Source: CALBPI01 sp038531945 (GTDB lineage: Bacteria; Pseudomonadota; Gammaproteobacteria; Steroidobacterales; Woeseiaceae). From it: a stretch of DNA of 64,000 bases. Positions 43,477 through 52,103 of the stretch are shown here, piece after piece. The notes under the pieces are model-generated. The model was not told where the DNA came from. It worked only from the letters and a program-made list of their open reading frames with translations, and made no database searches. Positions within the stretch are counted from its first letter, which is position 1; every line of letters begins with the position of its first letter. The DNA is taken from NCBI GenBank assembly GCA_038531945.1, contig JBCBBH010000002.1, forward strand, positions 620,001 to 684,000. Direction: 5' to 3'. The position numbers and the translations under genes were made by a program.

Positions 43477-46178
43477 TCGGTTTGCGCATTGCCGGGGAGA
43501 GCGGCTAACAAAGCGCGGCGCAGTGATTCTTGCTGCGGAGTACTCAACGCGGTTTCCTGCTCGTCGGTCAGATAAAATACGTCTTCTGCACGCTCTCCGA
43601 TTGTGACGATTTTCGCTGCCATGATGTAGACGCCGCAATCGATCAACGTCATGCCAACCGTGTACAAAAGCCCAGGGTAGTCTGCACAAACCAATTCCAT
43701 GATGGTCCGCTCGGCCGTCGGATCATCGCGAAAAACAACTTTGGTGCGCGTGTCAAACATGCGCTGCCTACGTGGCATCCTGCGCTGCACACTCTCAATA
43801 GGATCATCTTCGGTGTGCGGAATCATGCCGAGTCGATCCTCAACATCGCGAATCACAGAGTCTTCAAGCACGTCACCTGAAGGGTTCGCGACGATGTAGG
43901 TATCGAGACTAAAGCCGTTAGTGAGCTGTTCAATTCTTGCATCCAGTACGGAAAGCCCAAGCTCATCCAGCCGCGCCGTGACCGCGGCGAATGTGTGTTG
44001 CACCTGTGGTGTGTACAGCATGATCGCCAGCGTGTTGTCGCTGAGTCGTGGCGCCAGCGCCATCATCGGGTCGACAATTCCATGAGCGCCCAGCGCACTG
44101 GTGTGCCATGCGATTTCCTCCGCGGAGTGACGCAGGAAATAGCCTTCGTCTACGACCGACCAGACCGATTCGATAGTCGGCTCATCGAGTACGTTTGCGA
44201 GGTGATGTCGCGCAGCCTCGATGGTCGCATCGATTACCTGCCGGCGATTGACAGGGTTTTCGAGTCCACGCTCCAGTGCGGCGGCCGTCGCCTCGTACAG
44301 ATCGCGAAACAGTTTTGCCTTCCACGAGTTCCAGAGTTTCGGATTGGTCGCTTGAACATCCGCGATTGTAAGAACGTACAGATAGTCGAGCCGTCGTCGC
44401 GTGCCCATGCGATTCGCAAATGTCGCGATCACGTCCGGGTCGCTCAGGTCTTTCTTCTGCGCAGTCATCGACAGGACGAGGTGATTGGCGACCAACCAAC
44501 TCACCAACTCGCTGTCGTCATCTTTTAGTCCGTGCTCCCGACAAAACAACAACGCGTCGGTGGCACCCAGTTCTGAATGATCGCCGCCGCGGCCTTTTGC
44601 GATGTCATGGAACAGTCCAGCAAGATAGGCGAGCGACGGATCGGGTAGTTGTGCCATGACCGAGTTGCAGTGCGAGCAGGCGCCGGTTTTCAGCGCAAAC
44701 TTGCGCAAATTGGAGACCACAAACAGGGTGTGTTCGTCGACCGTGTACGCGTGAAAAAGATCGTATTGCATGCGACCCACGATTCGGCCGAACGCTGGAA
44801 TGTACCGACCGAGGATTCCATAACGGTTCATGCGTCTCAGTTCGGTAGTCACACCACGGGGCGCGCGAAGAATATCGAGGAACAGACGATGGTTTCTCGG
44901 GTGCTGGCGAAATTGTTCGTCGACCAGATGGCGGTTGCGTCGCATCAGCCCGATCGTCCGTGCACTGACGCCCTTCAAATCCGGGTTGCGTTGTAGCAAT
45001 CGAAACACCGTCAGGATTGCTGACGGATCTCTCAGAAAAACATCATCGTCGATTGCTTGCAGGTAGCCATTGCGACTAACGAACGACTCGTCGATTACCC
45101 CCGGGGCCGAGTCGTGCGGCATGAGAATGTCTTCCTCGAACAGCTGCAGCAGCATTTCGTTGGTGCGCGTTACCTGCATCACCATCCGATAATAACGTTG
45201 CATCATTTGCTCGACGCCCAACGTAAACCGTGAGTCCTCGTAACCCAGAAGCTCAGCAAGGGCTTTTTGATGATCGAACAGCAGTCGATCCTCACGGCGT
45301 CCAGTTAACACATGTAGCCCGTAGCGAATGGTCCAAAGAAAGTGGCGCGCCTCTATCAAACGCTCCGCCTGGCCTCGGGTCATGAAGCCGGCGTTGGCCA
45401 GGTCGTCGAAGTCGTTGGCGCTCACGTGTCGGCGTGCGATCCAGGTGACCATCTGAATATCGCGCAATCCACCCGGACTACCTTTTACGTTGGGTTCAAG
45501 GTTGTAGCCTGTGTCGTCGTAACGGACGTGTCGCGCTTTTTGTTCCTCACGTTTCGCGACGAAAAAAGAGGGTGCATCCCAGACGCGGCCGGGTCCTGTT
45601 GCGTCAACCATTTGTCGGTAGAGGTCCGGCGCGCCCGCCAGTCGCCTGGACTCCATCAACGTGGTTGCCACCGTTACGTCTTCCCGCGATAGGGTTTCGC
45701 AATCTGCGACGGTGCGCACGCTATGGCCGATCTCGAGTCCGGTATCCCAGAGTTGGGCAACGAACTGCTCCACAGGCTCTGTGGAGCCATCGCTATCGTC
45801 GGCGATGATGAGGATGTCGATGTCGGAGCTGGGGTGAAGCTGGGCACGTCCGTATCCGCCGACGGCGACCAGGCAGAAACCCGTGTCCGAAACGCCATTG
45901 CTGGTCCACAAATGCGTCAACGCCGCGTCAATGACTCCCGCGTGAGCTGCGACCAGCAGGTCGACCGAGTCACCGCGTCTAAAGCGCGCAGCGAGTTCCT
46001 CTTTCGCACCTTGGATTGCCTCGCGCATTTGTACCGCGCTGGGATCGGCCGCACGCAACCAGCTGATGAAACGACCCATCGTCGCATCGGGTCCTGCGGG
46101 TTGGGCCGTGTAGATGCCGGTCCCGGCAGGCGCCGTGCTTACACGAGAGTGTGATTCAGGCCGCGCTGGCTCGGTCAC
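43473..46178 (-). CDS. glnD: Bifunctional uridylyltransferase/uridylyl-removing enzyme
   Basis: The 901-residue nitrogen sensor modifies PII proteins. The nucleotidyltransferase domain has GGYGRAQLHPSSDIDIL near residue 105 with the two metal Asp. The HD domain includes LFHDIAKGRGGDHSELGA near residue 490 and handles deuridylylation. Two C-terminal ACT domains (about 710-780 and 810-890) bind glutamine. Its GTG start lies 23 nt inside the end of map, implying coupling. glnB is not in the window. Confidence 0.95.
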   Translation of the reverse strand: MTEPARPESHSRVSTAPAGTGIYTAQPAGPDATMGRFISWLRAADPSAVQMREAIQGAKEELAARFRRGDSVDLLVAAHAGVIDAALTHLWTSNGVSDTGFCLVAVGGYGRAQLHPSSDIDILIIADDSDGSTEPVEQFVAQLWDTGLEIGHSVRTVADCETLSREDVTVATTLMESRRLAGAPDLYRQMVDATGPGRVWDAPSFFVAKREEQKARHVRYDDTGYNLEPNVKGSPGGLRDIQMVTWIARRHVSANDFDDLANAGFMTRGQAERLIEARHFLWTIRYGLHVLTGRREDRLLFDHQKALAELLGYEDSRFTLGVEQMMQRYYRMVMQVTRTNEMLLQLFEEDILMPHDSAPGVIDESFVSRNGYLQAIDDDVFLRDPSAILTVFRLLQRNPDLKGVSARTIGLMRRNRHLVDEQFRQHPRNHRLFLDILRAPRGVTTELRRMNRYGILGRYIPAFGRIVGRMQYDLFHAYTVDEHTLFVVSNLRKFALKTGACSHCNSVMAQLPDPSLAYLAGLFHDIAKGRGGDHSELGATDALLFCREHGLKDDDSELVSWLVANHLVLSMTAQKKDLSDPDVIATFANRMGTRRRLDYLYVLTIADVQATNPKLWNSWKAKLFRDLYEATAAALERGLENPVNRRQVIDATIEAARHHLANVLDEPTIESVWSVVDEGYFLRHSAEEIAWHTSALGAHGIVDPMMALAPRLSDNTLAIMLYTPQVQHTFAAVTARLDELGLSVLDARIEQLTNGFSLDTYIVANPSGDVLEDSVIRDVEDRLGMIPHTEDDPIESVQRRMPRRQRMFDTRTKVVFRDDPTAERTIMELVCADYPGLLYTVGMTLIDCGVYIMAAKIVTIGERAEDVFYLTDEQETALSTPQQESLRRALLAALPGNAQTE

Positions 46179-46953
46179 GTTGAGCTTCGCCCAATGTCAG
46201 TATTTCGTATCCGGTTGGTGTGACCAGGACCGTGTGCTCCCATTGCACCGACAATGAGTGATCTCTGGTTACCACGGTCCAGCCGTCGGGTAACAGCCGT
46301 GTGTGTCGCTTGCCGGCATTCAACATCGGTTCGATGGTGAACGTCATACCCGCCTCAAGCGTCATGCCAGTGCCCGGTTTGCCGAAGTGAACGATTTGTG
46401 GGTCTTCATGAAAACCCCGTCCGATGCCATGGCCGCAGTATTCGCGAACAACGGCGCAGCGGTTGCGTTCCGCGTGGCGTTGGATGACGTGGCCGATATC
46501 GCCGAGCGTCCGCCCAGGTGCGACTTGTTGAATGCCGAGCATCATCGCCTCATGACAAATCTTAGCGATTCGTTGCGCCTGTATATTGGGTTTTCCCACC
46601 ATAAACATACGGCTGGTGTCGCCGTGCCAGCCGTCTTTAATGACCGTGACGTCGATATTGAGGGCATCGCCGTGCCGCAAGACACGGTCGGATGGAATTC
46701 CATGGCAGATGACGTGGTTGAGGGACGTGCAGATGGATTTCGGGAATGGCACAGGCCCACCGCCGGTGTAGTTCAACGGTGCCGGAATTGCCTGCTGGGT
46801 TTCCGTGATGTAACGGTGGCAAACGTCGTTCAACTCATTGGTCGAGACGCCTGGCTTGACATAATCTGTAATCATATCAAGCACATCAGCGGCCAATTTA
46901 CCGGCCAGTCGCATAGCGTCCTGCTCTTCGGGTGTCTTGATCGTAACTGCCAT
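46156..46953 (-). CDS. map: Methionine aminopeptidase type I
   Basis: The 265-residue metallopeptidase removes N-terminal Met from new proteins. Metal ligands are in NIDVTVIKDGWHGDTSRMF (two Asp), GRGFHEDP (His), FTIEPML (Glu) and SVQWEHTVLV (Glu). I chose ATG 46953 with AGGA upstream; the 27-residue extension in the longer frame is not conserved. It heads the minus-strand map-glnD-dapC-dapD-arsC operon and is divergent from rpsB, a common arrangement. Confidence 0.95.
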   Translation of the reverse strand: MAVTIKTPEEQDAMRLAGKLAADVLDMITDYVKPGVSTNELNDVCHRYITETQQAIPAPLNYTGGGPVPFPKSICTSLNHVICHGIPSDRVLRHGDALNIDVTVIKDGWHGDTSRMFMVGKPNIQAQRIAKICHEAMMLGIQQVAPGRTLGDIGHVIQRHAERNRCAVVREYCGHGIGRGFHEDPQIVHFGKPGTGMTLEAGMTFTIEPMLNAGKRHTRLLPDGWTVVTRDHSLSVQWEHTVLVTPTGYEILTLGEAQRDRASAA

Positions 46954-47064
46954 CGTGGTCCTGTTGTCGTCGTGTGCGCCGAAAGTGGTTTGGGTGGCAG
47001 GCAAGGATACCAGTGCTGAAGGGCGACGGGCCACCTCAACCGCTAGCGAAACCGCTAAGGTTTA

Positions 47065-47202
47065 TGCTATAAAGCGCGCGCTGCGAGTGTTTCGCAGCGA
47101 CTAATTTTAAACCACACGTTCATCGACACCTGGTGCTGGGTGCCCCGCCTGAAAAGGGGTTGCGCCAGGGGATGTTCGGAGGCTCAACCCAAGGAGACCC
47201 CC
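47065..47202 (+). promoter_or_regulatory. rpsB promoter and structured S2 leader
   Basis: TGCTATAAA (47065-47073) is an extended -10. CGCTGCGA/TCGCAGCG (47079-47099) is an 8-bp hairpin near the start of the transcript. A larger hairpin at 47129-47169 has outer stem CCTGG/CCAGG and inner stem GCCCC/GGGGT. The placement matches the autoregulatory rpsB leader known in gammaproteobacteria, where S2 represses rpsB-tsf. AAGGAG precedes the ATG. Confidence 0.6.
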
Positions 47203-48117
47203 ATGGCTGACGTTACCATGCGCCAGATGCTGGAAGCGGGTGTGCATTTTGGCCACCAAACCCGGTACTGGAACCCCAAAATGGCGCCGTTTATCTTCGG
47301 CGACCGCAACAAAATTCATATCGTAAACCTCGAACGCACTTTGCCGCTGTTTCGTGAGGCGTTGACGTACGTCAAGGCGCTCGCATCCGATGGTGGCAAC
47401 ATCATGTTCGTCGGTACCAAACGAAGCGCACGCCAAACGATCGGTAAGGAAGCTAGCCGTTGCGGCATGCCTTACGTTAACTACCGCTGGCTTGGTGGCA
47501 TGTTGACCAACTACAAGACCATCAAGCAGTCGATCAAGCGCCTGAAAGATCTCGAGAGCATGTCCGAAGGCGGCATCATCGAGTCGCTGACGAAAAAGGA
47601 AATCCTGAACTTACGTCGCGAACAGGAAAAGCTGGAGCGGAGCCTTGGTGGCATTAAGGATATGGGTGGCTTGCCAGACGCGCTGTTTGTCGTCGATGTG
47701 GGCCACGAGAAGATTGCGATCGATGAGGCGCGCAAGCTCGGCATTCCTGTTGTCGCTGTGGTTGATACCAACTGTGAACCGGACGGTATCGATTATGTGA
47801 TCCCGGGCAACGATGACGCAATGCGCGCTATCTCCTTGTACTCCACTGCTATTGCCGATGCGGTGTTGGAAGGCAAAGCCAGCGCACCTGAATCAATGAT
47901 CGGTGACGACGACTTCGTGGAGCTGGACGAACAGGGTAACGTCCGCAAACCTGCGGGTGGTCGTGCCAAACCTGCCGCTCGTCGCCCAGCAGCAAAATCT
48001 GCAGCTAAGGCGAAAGACAGCACACCTGCCGACGAGGCACCGGCTGACCCGGCACCGGCGGCTGCAGAGGCTCCGGCAGCTGATGCTGACCCGGCACCTG
48101 AAACCGCTAGCGAATAA
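47203..48117 (+). CDS. rpsB: 30S ribosomal protein S2 with extended C-terminal tail
   Basis: The 304-residue protein has a normal S2 core (MADVTMRQMLEAGVHFGHQ, NPKMAPFIFG, GTKRSARQ, NYRWLGGMLTN, IPVVAVVDTNC). The last 55 residues are an added low-complexity tail: first basic and Ala-rich (AARRPAAKSAAKAK), then Ala/Pro/Asp/Glu-rich. E. coli S2 has 241 residues. I chose ATG 47203, which has AAGGAG 7-12 nt upstream. tsf follows after 15 nt, as in other bacteria. Confidence 0.95.
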   Translation: MADVTMRQMLEAGVHFGHQTRYWNPKMAPFIFGDRNKIHIVNLERTLPLFREALTYVKALASDGGNIMFVGTKRSARQTIGKEASRCGMPYVNYRWLGGMLTNYKTIKQSIKRLKDLESMSEGGIIESLTKKEILNLRREQEKLERSLGGIKDMGGLPDALFVVDVGHEKIAIDEARKLGIPVVAVVDTNCEPDGIDYVIPGNDDAMRAISLYSTAIADAVLEGKASAPESMIGDDDFVELDEQGNVRKPAGGRAKPAARRPAAKSAAKAKDSTPADEAPADPAPAAAEAPAADADPAPETASE

Positions 48118-48132
48118 GGACGGGAAAACAGC

Positions 48133-49017
48133 ATGGCGATTACAGCAAGCATGGTTAAGACGCTGCGTGAGCGCACCGGCGTCGGCATGATGGAATGCAA
48201 AAAGGCGTTGGTAGAAGCCGATGGTGATATGGACGCCGCGGCGAAATTACTCCGCGAAAAAGGTCAGGCGAAAGCCGACAAGAAAGCCGGACGTGTTGCA
48301 GCGGAGGGCAGGATTGTCATCGCCCATGGCGATGGTGCGTCTGCAATGGTGGAGGTCAATTGCGAGACCGATTTCGTGGCCGCGGATGACAACTTCGTGC
48401 AGTTCGCAACGGCCGTTGGTGACCTGGTAGTGAGCGAGCGTCCCGCAGACGTAGAGGCTCTGATGGACTTACCTATGGACGGCGGCACGGTCGAGTCAGC
48501 CCGGACGGCACTGGTCGCAAAAATCGGCGAGAACATCGGCGTTCGCCGCTTCTCGTTGGTTGAGTCGGCAGGCGGTGTCATCGCGAGCTACACCCACAAT
48601 GATCGTATCGGTGCGTTGGTCGCGTTGAGCGGCGGCGACGAAGCATTGGGTCGCGACATTGCCATGCATGTTGCAGCCAGCGCGCCAGTTTGCGTTGACG
48701 AAAACGATGTACCGCAGGCGACATTGGACGCAGAGCGCGAGATCTTGATCAACCAGGCGGCAGATAGCGGCAAGCCGGAAGAAATTATCGCGAAGATGGT
48801 CGATGGCCGGATGCGAAAGTATCTCGCGGAGATCACGTTGGTTGGTCAGCCATTCGTCAAGGATCCCGACACAACTGTCGGAAAACTGCTGAAAGGCAAT
48901 GACGCCACCGTTACCAGCTTTTTGAGATTCGAGGTAGGCGAAGGCATCGAGAAAAAAGAGGACAATTTCGCCGAAGAAGTTATGGCGCAGGTAAAGGCGG
49001 CGTCGGAAGACTCATAG
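48133..49017 (+). CDS. tsf: Translation elongation factor Ts
   Basis: The 294-residue factor recharges EF-Tu with GTP. The N-terminal signature LRERTGVGMMECKKAL and CETDFVAADDNF in the core are characteristic. The length is close to E. coli EF-Ts (283). It is cotranscribed with rpsB. A perfect 10-bp inverted repeat lies about 20 nt after the stop. Confidence 0.96.
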   Translation: MAITASMVKTLRERTGVGMMECKKALVEADGDMDAAAKLLREKGQAKADKKAGRVAAEGRIVIAHGDGASAMVEVNCETDFVAADDNFVQFATAVGDLVVSERPADVEALMDLPMDGGTVESARTALVAKIGENIGVRRFSLVESAGGVIASYTHNDRIGALVALSGGDEALGRDIAMHVAASAPVCVDENDVPQATLDAEREILINQAADSGKPEEIIAKMVDGRMRKYLAEITLVGQPFVKDPDTTVGKLLKGNDATVTSFLRFEVGEGIEKKEDNFAEEVMAQVKAASEDS

Positions 49018-49036
49018 AGACTGTTCTCTACGGATT

Positions 49037-49068
49037 TGTAGCGCAGTCGCCGACCGGGCTGCGCTACA
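49037..49068 (+). repeat. Perfect 10-bp inverted repeat between tsf and pyrH
   Basis: TGTAGCGCAG (49037-49046) and CTGCGCTACA (49059-49068) are exact reverse complements with a 12-nt loop. No T tail follows, so a rho-independent terminator is not clear. It could be an RNA processing or attenuation site. TACACT at its 3' end may also be a -10 for pyrH. Confidence 0.5.
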
Positions 49069-49101
49069 CTCTTACCGGCCGGCATTGAGGGGTAGTATCG
49101 A

Positions 49102-49827
49102 GTGGCAGCAAGCGACACACCAGCATCACGCAGAATTCTGTTGAAGCTCAGTGGCGAGGCGCTCATGGGTGACCTCAAGTACGGCATCGATCCTGCTGTG
49201 ATCGGTCGCATTGCAGACGAAGTCGCCGAAATCGTCGGTCAGGGTGTCCAGGTCGCCATCGTTATCGGCGGCGGGAACATCTTCCGCGGTGCGGGGCTTG
49301 CACGCGCAGGCATGGATCGCGTGACCGGCGATCACATGGGTATGCTCGCCACCGTGATGAACGCGCTCGCGATCCAGGATGCGCTCGAACGACATGAGGT
49401 TTACGCCCGTGTGATGTCCGCGCTTTCCATCAACGATGTATGTGAGGATTACATCCGCCGACGCGCCATTCGACATCTTGAAAAAGGTCGTGTCGTGGTG
49501 CTGGCGGCTGGCACGGGCAATCCATTTTTTACAACGGACACTGCAGCAAGTCTGCGCGCGATTGAGATCGGTGCCGACTTGATGCTCAAAGCGACCAAGG
49601 TTAACGGTGTGTTTGATAGCGACCCGATGACCAATCCCGATGCAGAGCAGTTGCCGGAGGTGAGTTTCGATCGTGTGTTGTCCGAGCGCTTGAACGTGAT
49701 GGACGCAACAGCGATTGTGATGTGTCGAGACAATGAGGTGCCGCTTCGGGTGTTTGATATGACGGAGCCCGGTGCGCTGGTGCGAGTCGTCAATGGAGAG
49801 GCGTTGGGAACCTTGGTAACAGCCTAA
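49102..49827 (+). CDS. pyrH: UMP kinase
   Basis: The 241-residue amino-acid-kinase-fold enzyme phosphorylates UMP. Motifs: LLKLSGEALMGD at the N-terminus, VIGGGNIFRG, DHMGMLATVMNALA, and FTTDTAA in the nucleotide site. The length matches E. coli PyrH. The start is GTG. It lies at its conserved place between tsf and frr. Confidence 0.96.
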   Translation: MAASDTPASRRILLKLSGEALMGDLKYGIDPAVIGRIADEVAEIVGQGVQVAIVIGGGNIFRGAGLARAGMDRVTGDHMGMLATVMNALAIQDALERHEVYARVMSALSINDVCEDYIRRRAIRHLEKGRVVVLAAGTGNPFFTTDTAASLRAIEIGADLMLKATKVNGVFDSDPMTNPDAEQLPEVSFDRVLSERLNVMDATAIVMCRDNEVPLRVFDMTEPGALVRVVNGEALGTLVTA

Positions 49828-49839
49828 AGGCTTGAAGTG

Positions 49840-50397
49840 ATGATAGAAGAAATCAAACAAGACGCTGACGATCGTATGGGCAAGAGTGTCGATGCATTGC
49901 GCGGCGAGATGCAAAAAATTCGTACCGGACGTGCTCACACGAGTCTGCTGGACCACATCACTGTTGAGTACTACGGTTCAGAGGTGCCATTGTCGCAAGT
50001 CTCAAATCTCGGTGTAGAAGACGCCCGTACGCTCACCGTGACCCCGTGGGAAAAGGACATGGTCGGCCCGATCGAAAAGGCGATCATGACATCCGACCTC
50101 GGACTCAATCCGGCGACAGCGGGCACCGTGATCCGTGTACCTTTGCCACCACTCACTGAAGAGCGACGCAAGGATATGATCCGTATCGTCCGCAACGAAG
50201 CAGAGAATGGCCGCATCGCAATTCGAAACATTCGTCGCGATGCGCTTGGCGATATCAAGGAACTGTTGAAAGAGAAAGAGATCGGCGAAGACGACGAGCG
50301 GCGTGCTGGCGATGCCGTTCAGGCGATGACCGACAAACATGTCGCTGCCGTGGATGCGGTGCTGGCAGAAAAAGAATCGGAACTCATGGAATTCTGA
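49840..50397 (+). CDS. frr: Ribosome recycling factor
   Basis: The 185-residue protein has exactly the E. coli length. With EF-G it splits the post-termination ribosome. Diagnostic stretches are LRTGRAHTSLLD-like IRTGRAHTSLLD, VTPWEKDM, PLPPLTEERRKDM and NIRRDA. ATG 49840 has AAGG 9 nt upstream; a GTG one codon earlier is also in frame. It follows pyrH by 12 nt. Confidence 0.96.
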   Translation: MIEEIKQDADDRMGKSVDALRGEMQKIRTGRAHTSLLDHITVEYYGSEVPLSQVSNLGVEDARTLTVTPWEKDMVGPIEKAIMTSDLGLNPATAGTVIRVPLPPLTEERRKDMIRIVRNEAENGRIAIRNIRRDALGDIKELLKEKEIGEDDERRAGDAVQAMTDKHVAAVDAVLAEKESELMEF

Positions 50398-50406
50398 GAT
50401 CTTCCG

Positions 50407-51162
50407 ATGGCCGCCAACGATCAATTTCATCCTGAATCCGATCTCCCACGTCATGTGGCGATCGTTATGGATGGTAACGGCCGATGGGCGCGCCGCCGAG
50501 GCTTGCCTCGCAACTTTGGACACCGAGCTGGCGTCAAGGCGGTTCGTGCTGCTGTTCGTCGAGCAGCCGAGTGCGGTGTCGACTATCTAACGCTGTTCGC
50601 CTTCTCGAGCGAGAATTGGAAACGCCCCGCGACAGAAGTCACCGGGTTGATGAAACTATTCCTCGATGCGTTACAACGCGAAGTCGCAGAACTTCACGAG
50701 AATCGTGTGAGTCTGCGATTCATCGGGGATTTGAGTCGACTGTCCGCTAGATTGCGCACGGCGATGGCAGATGCCGAGCAACTCACCGCGAACAATGATG
50801 GCTTACGATTGAATATCGCAGTGGGCTACGGCGGTCGATGGGAGATTGTCGAGGCGACCAAAGTGTTGGCACAAAAAGTCGCGGACGGGGTGCTCTCGGC
50901 AGACCAGCTCGACGAGCAGGCGATGGCCGCAAGCATGACGCTCGCCGATAGCCCCGATCCGGATCTTGTTATTCGCACCGGCGGTGAACAACGTGCCAGC
51001 AATTTTCTGCTCTGGCATATGGCGTACTCCGAACTGTATTTCACAGATTTGCTGTGGCCAGATTTTGATGCGCGCGCACTCGACGAGGCACTCGATTGGT
51101 ATCAGGGACGTGTTCGTCGATTTGGGCGTGTTACTGAGGTCGCGCAGGAGGAAGCGGGCTGA
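50407..51162 (+). CDS. uppS: Undecaprenyl diphosphate synthase
   Basis: The 251-residue cis-prenyltransferase makes the lipid carrier for peptidoglycan and O-antigen. Signatures are HVAIVMDGNGRWA (catalytic Asp), FAFSSENWKRP and the C-terminal SDPDLVIRTGGE-type segment, here DSPDPDLVIRTGGEQR. It starts 9 nt after frr and ends 1 nt before cdsA. Confidence 0.96.
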   Translation: MAANDQFHPESDLPRHVAIVMDGNGRWARRRGLPRNFGHRAGVKAVRAAVRRAAECGVDYLTLFAFSSENWKRPATEVTGLMKLFLDALQREVAELHENRVSLRFIGDLSRLSARLRTAMADAEQLTANNDGLRLNIAVGYGGRWEIVEATKVLAQKVADGVLSADQLDEQAMAASMTLADSPDPDLVIRTGGEQRASNFLLWHMAYSELYFTDLLWPDFDARALDEALDWYQGRVRRFGRVTEVAQEEAG

Positions 51163-51163
51163 C

Positions 51164-51976
51164 ATGCTGTTGAAGCGTGTTGTCTCAGGGCTGATCGCCG
51201 TCGCTGCGATTCTGGTCGTGCTGTTCGTGTTGCCGGAGAGCGTGATTCCTCCCGTATTGTTACTAGTCGTCGCTGCCAGTGCGTGGGAATGGAGCAGTCT
51301 TGCCCGTCTGCAATCTCTGACCGCGCGGACAACCTACGCGGTTGTAATCGTTGCTTTGACAGCGCTGTATTGGGTAAACACCAATCCAACGCTCTTCGCG
51401 AGCCTGTTGATTGCCGCCGCCGTTTGGTGGTTCGCTGCCTTGACGATGGTGTTGCGTTACCCGATCCGCGTGCCTGGCGCTGTCGTTTTGATTGGTGGTC
51501 CGTTGACCCTCGTGTCCATGTTTGCAGCCCTCGATGGGTTGGCGCGATTCGGCGATCGCGAGCAACTCCTTGGCCCGGTCCTGCTGTTGTTTGTTTTGGT
51601 GGTAGTTTGGGCTGCTGACATCGGTGGCTATTTCGTCGGACGTGCAATCGGAGGGGCGAAGCTCGCGGTGAAAGTCAGCCCTAACAAAACATGGGCAGGG
51701 GTTCTTGGTGGACTCGGGTTGAGTGCGCTGGTGGGTCTTGCGGGCGAGTGGATGTTTGACATCGGCTGGTATCGAATTGTGACCCTTTGTGCTGTGACTG
51801 CGGCGGTGTCGATTCTTGGCGATTTAACGATCAGTCTGTTCAAGCGCGAGGCAGGCCTGAAAGATTCGGGTACGCTGTTTCCGGGCCATGGTGGACTGCT
51901 GGATCGAGTCGATAGCATCAGCGCGGGTTCGGTCTTGTTCGCCGGCGGACTTGTCCTGGGGCACGGTCCATGGTGA
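51164..51976 (+). CDS. cdsA: Phosphatidate cytidylyltransferase
   Basis: The 270-residue membrane enzyme makes CDP-diacylglycerol. It has about seven or eight hydrophobic segments, and the C-terminal CDP-alcohol synthase signature is spread over KVSPNKTWAG, LTISLFKREAGLKD and FPGHGGLLDRVDS. I chose ATG 51164, one nucleotide after the uppS stop; a longer frame reaches back into uppS. In most relatives dxr follows; here the next gene is rseP. Confidence 0.94.
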   Translation: MLLKRVVSGLIAVAAILVVLFVLPESVIPPVLLLVVAASAWEWSSLARLQSLTARTTYAVVIVALTALYWVNTNPTLFASLLIAAAVWWFAALTMVLRYPIRVPGAVVLIGGPLTLVSMFAALDGLARFGDREQLLGPVLLLFVLVVVWAADIGGYFVGRAIGGAKLAVKVSPNKTWAGVLGGLGLSALVGLAGEWMFDIGWYRIVTLCAVTAAVSILGDLTISLFKREAGLKDSGTLFPGHGGLLDRVDSISAGSVLFAGGLVLGHGPW

Positions 51977-52103
51977 TGCGACCTCACACTTGCCGACGGC
52001 GAGTATCCGTCCCAAGACCAGTGATCTTCAGAGAATCCGAGGACTTGGGGAACACCGATGGTGTTTTATGGTCTGAGAAATCGGTCGTCGCAGGGAATCT
52101 TAA
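51977..52103 (+). other. Short gap where dxr is normally found
   Basis: This 127-nt gap between cdsA and rseP holds no gene and no recognisable Dxr remnant in any frame. AACACC-GAT-GGTGTT (52051-52065), followed by TT, is a small perfect hairpin that could be a weak terminator. The rseP start has no strong upstream GGAG other than GGGAAT. Confidence 0.45.

Noticed and set aside
51977..52103. Decayed dxr remnant between cdsA and rseP
   Set aside because: No frame shows Dxr N-terminal or C-terminal residues; the gap is too short and unlike the gene.
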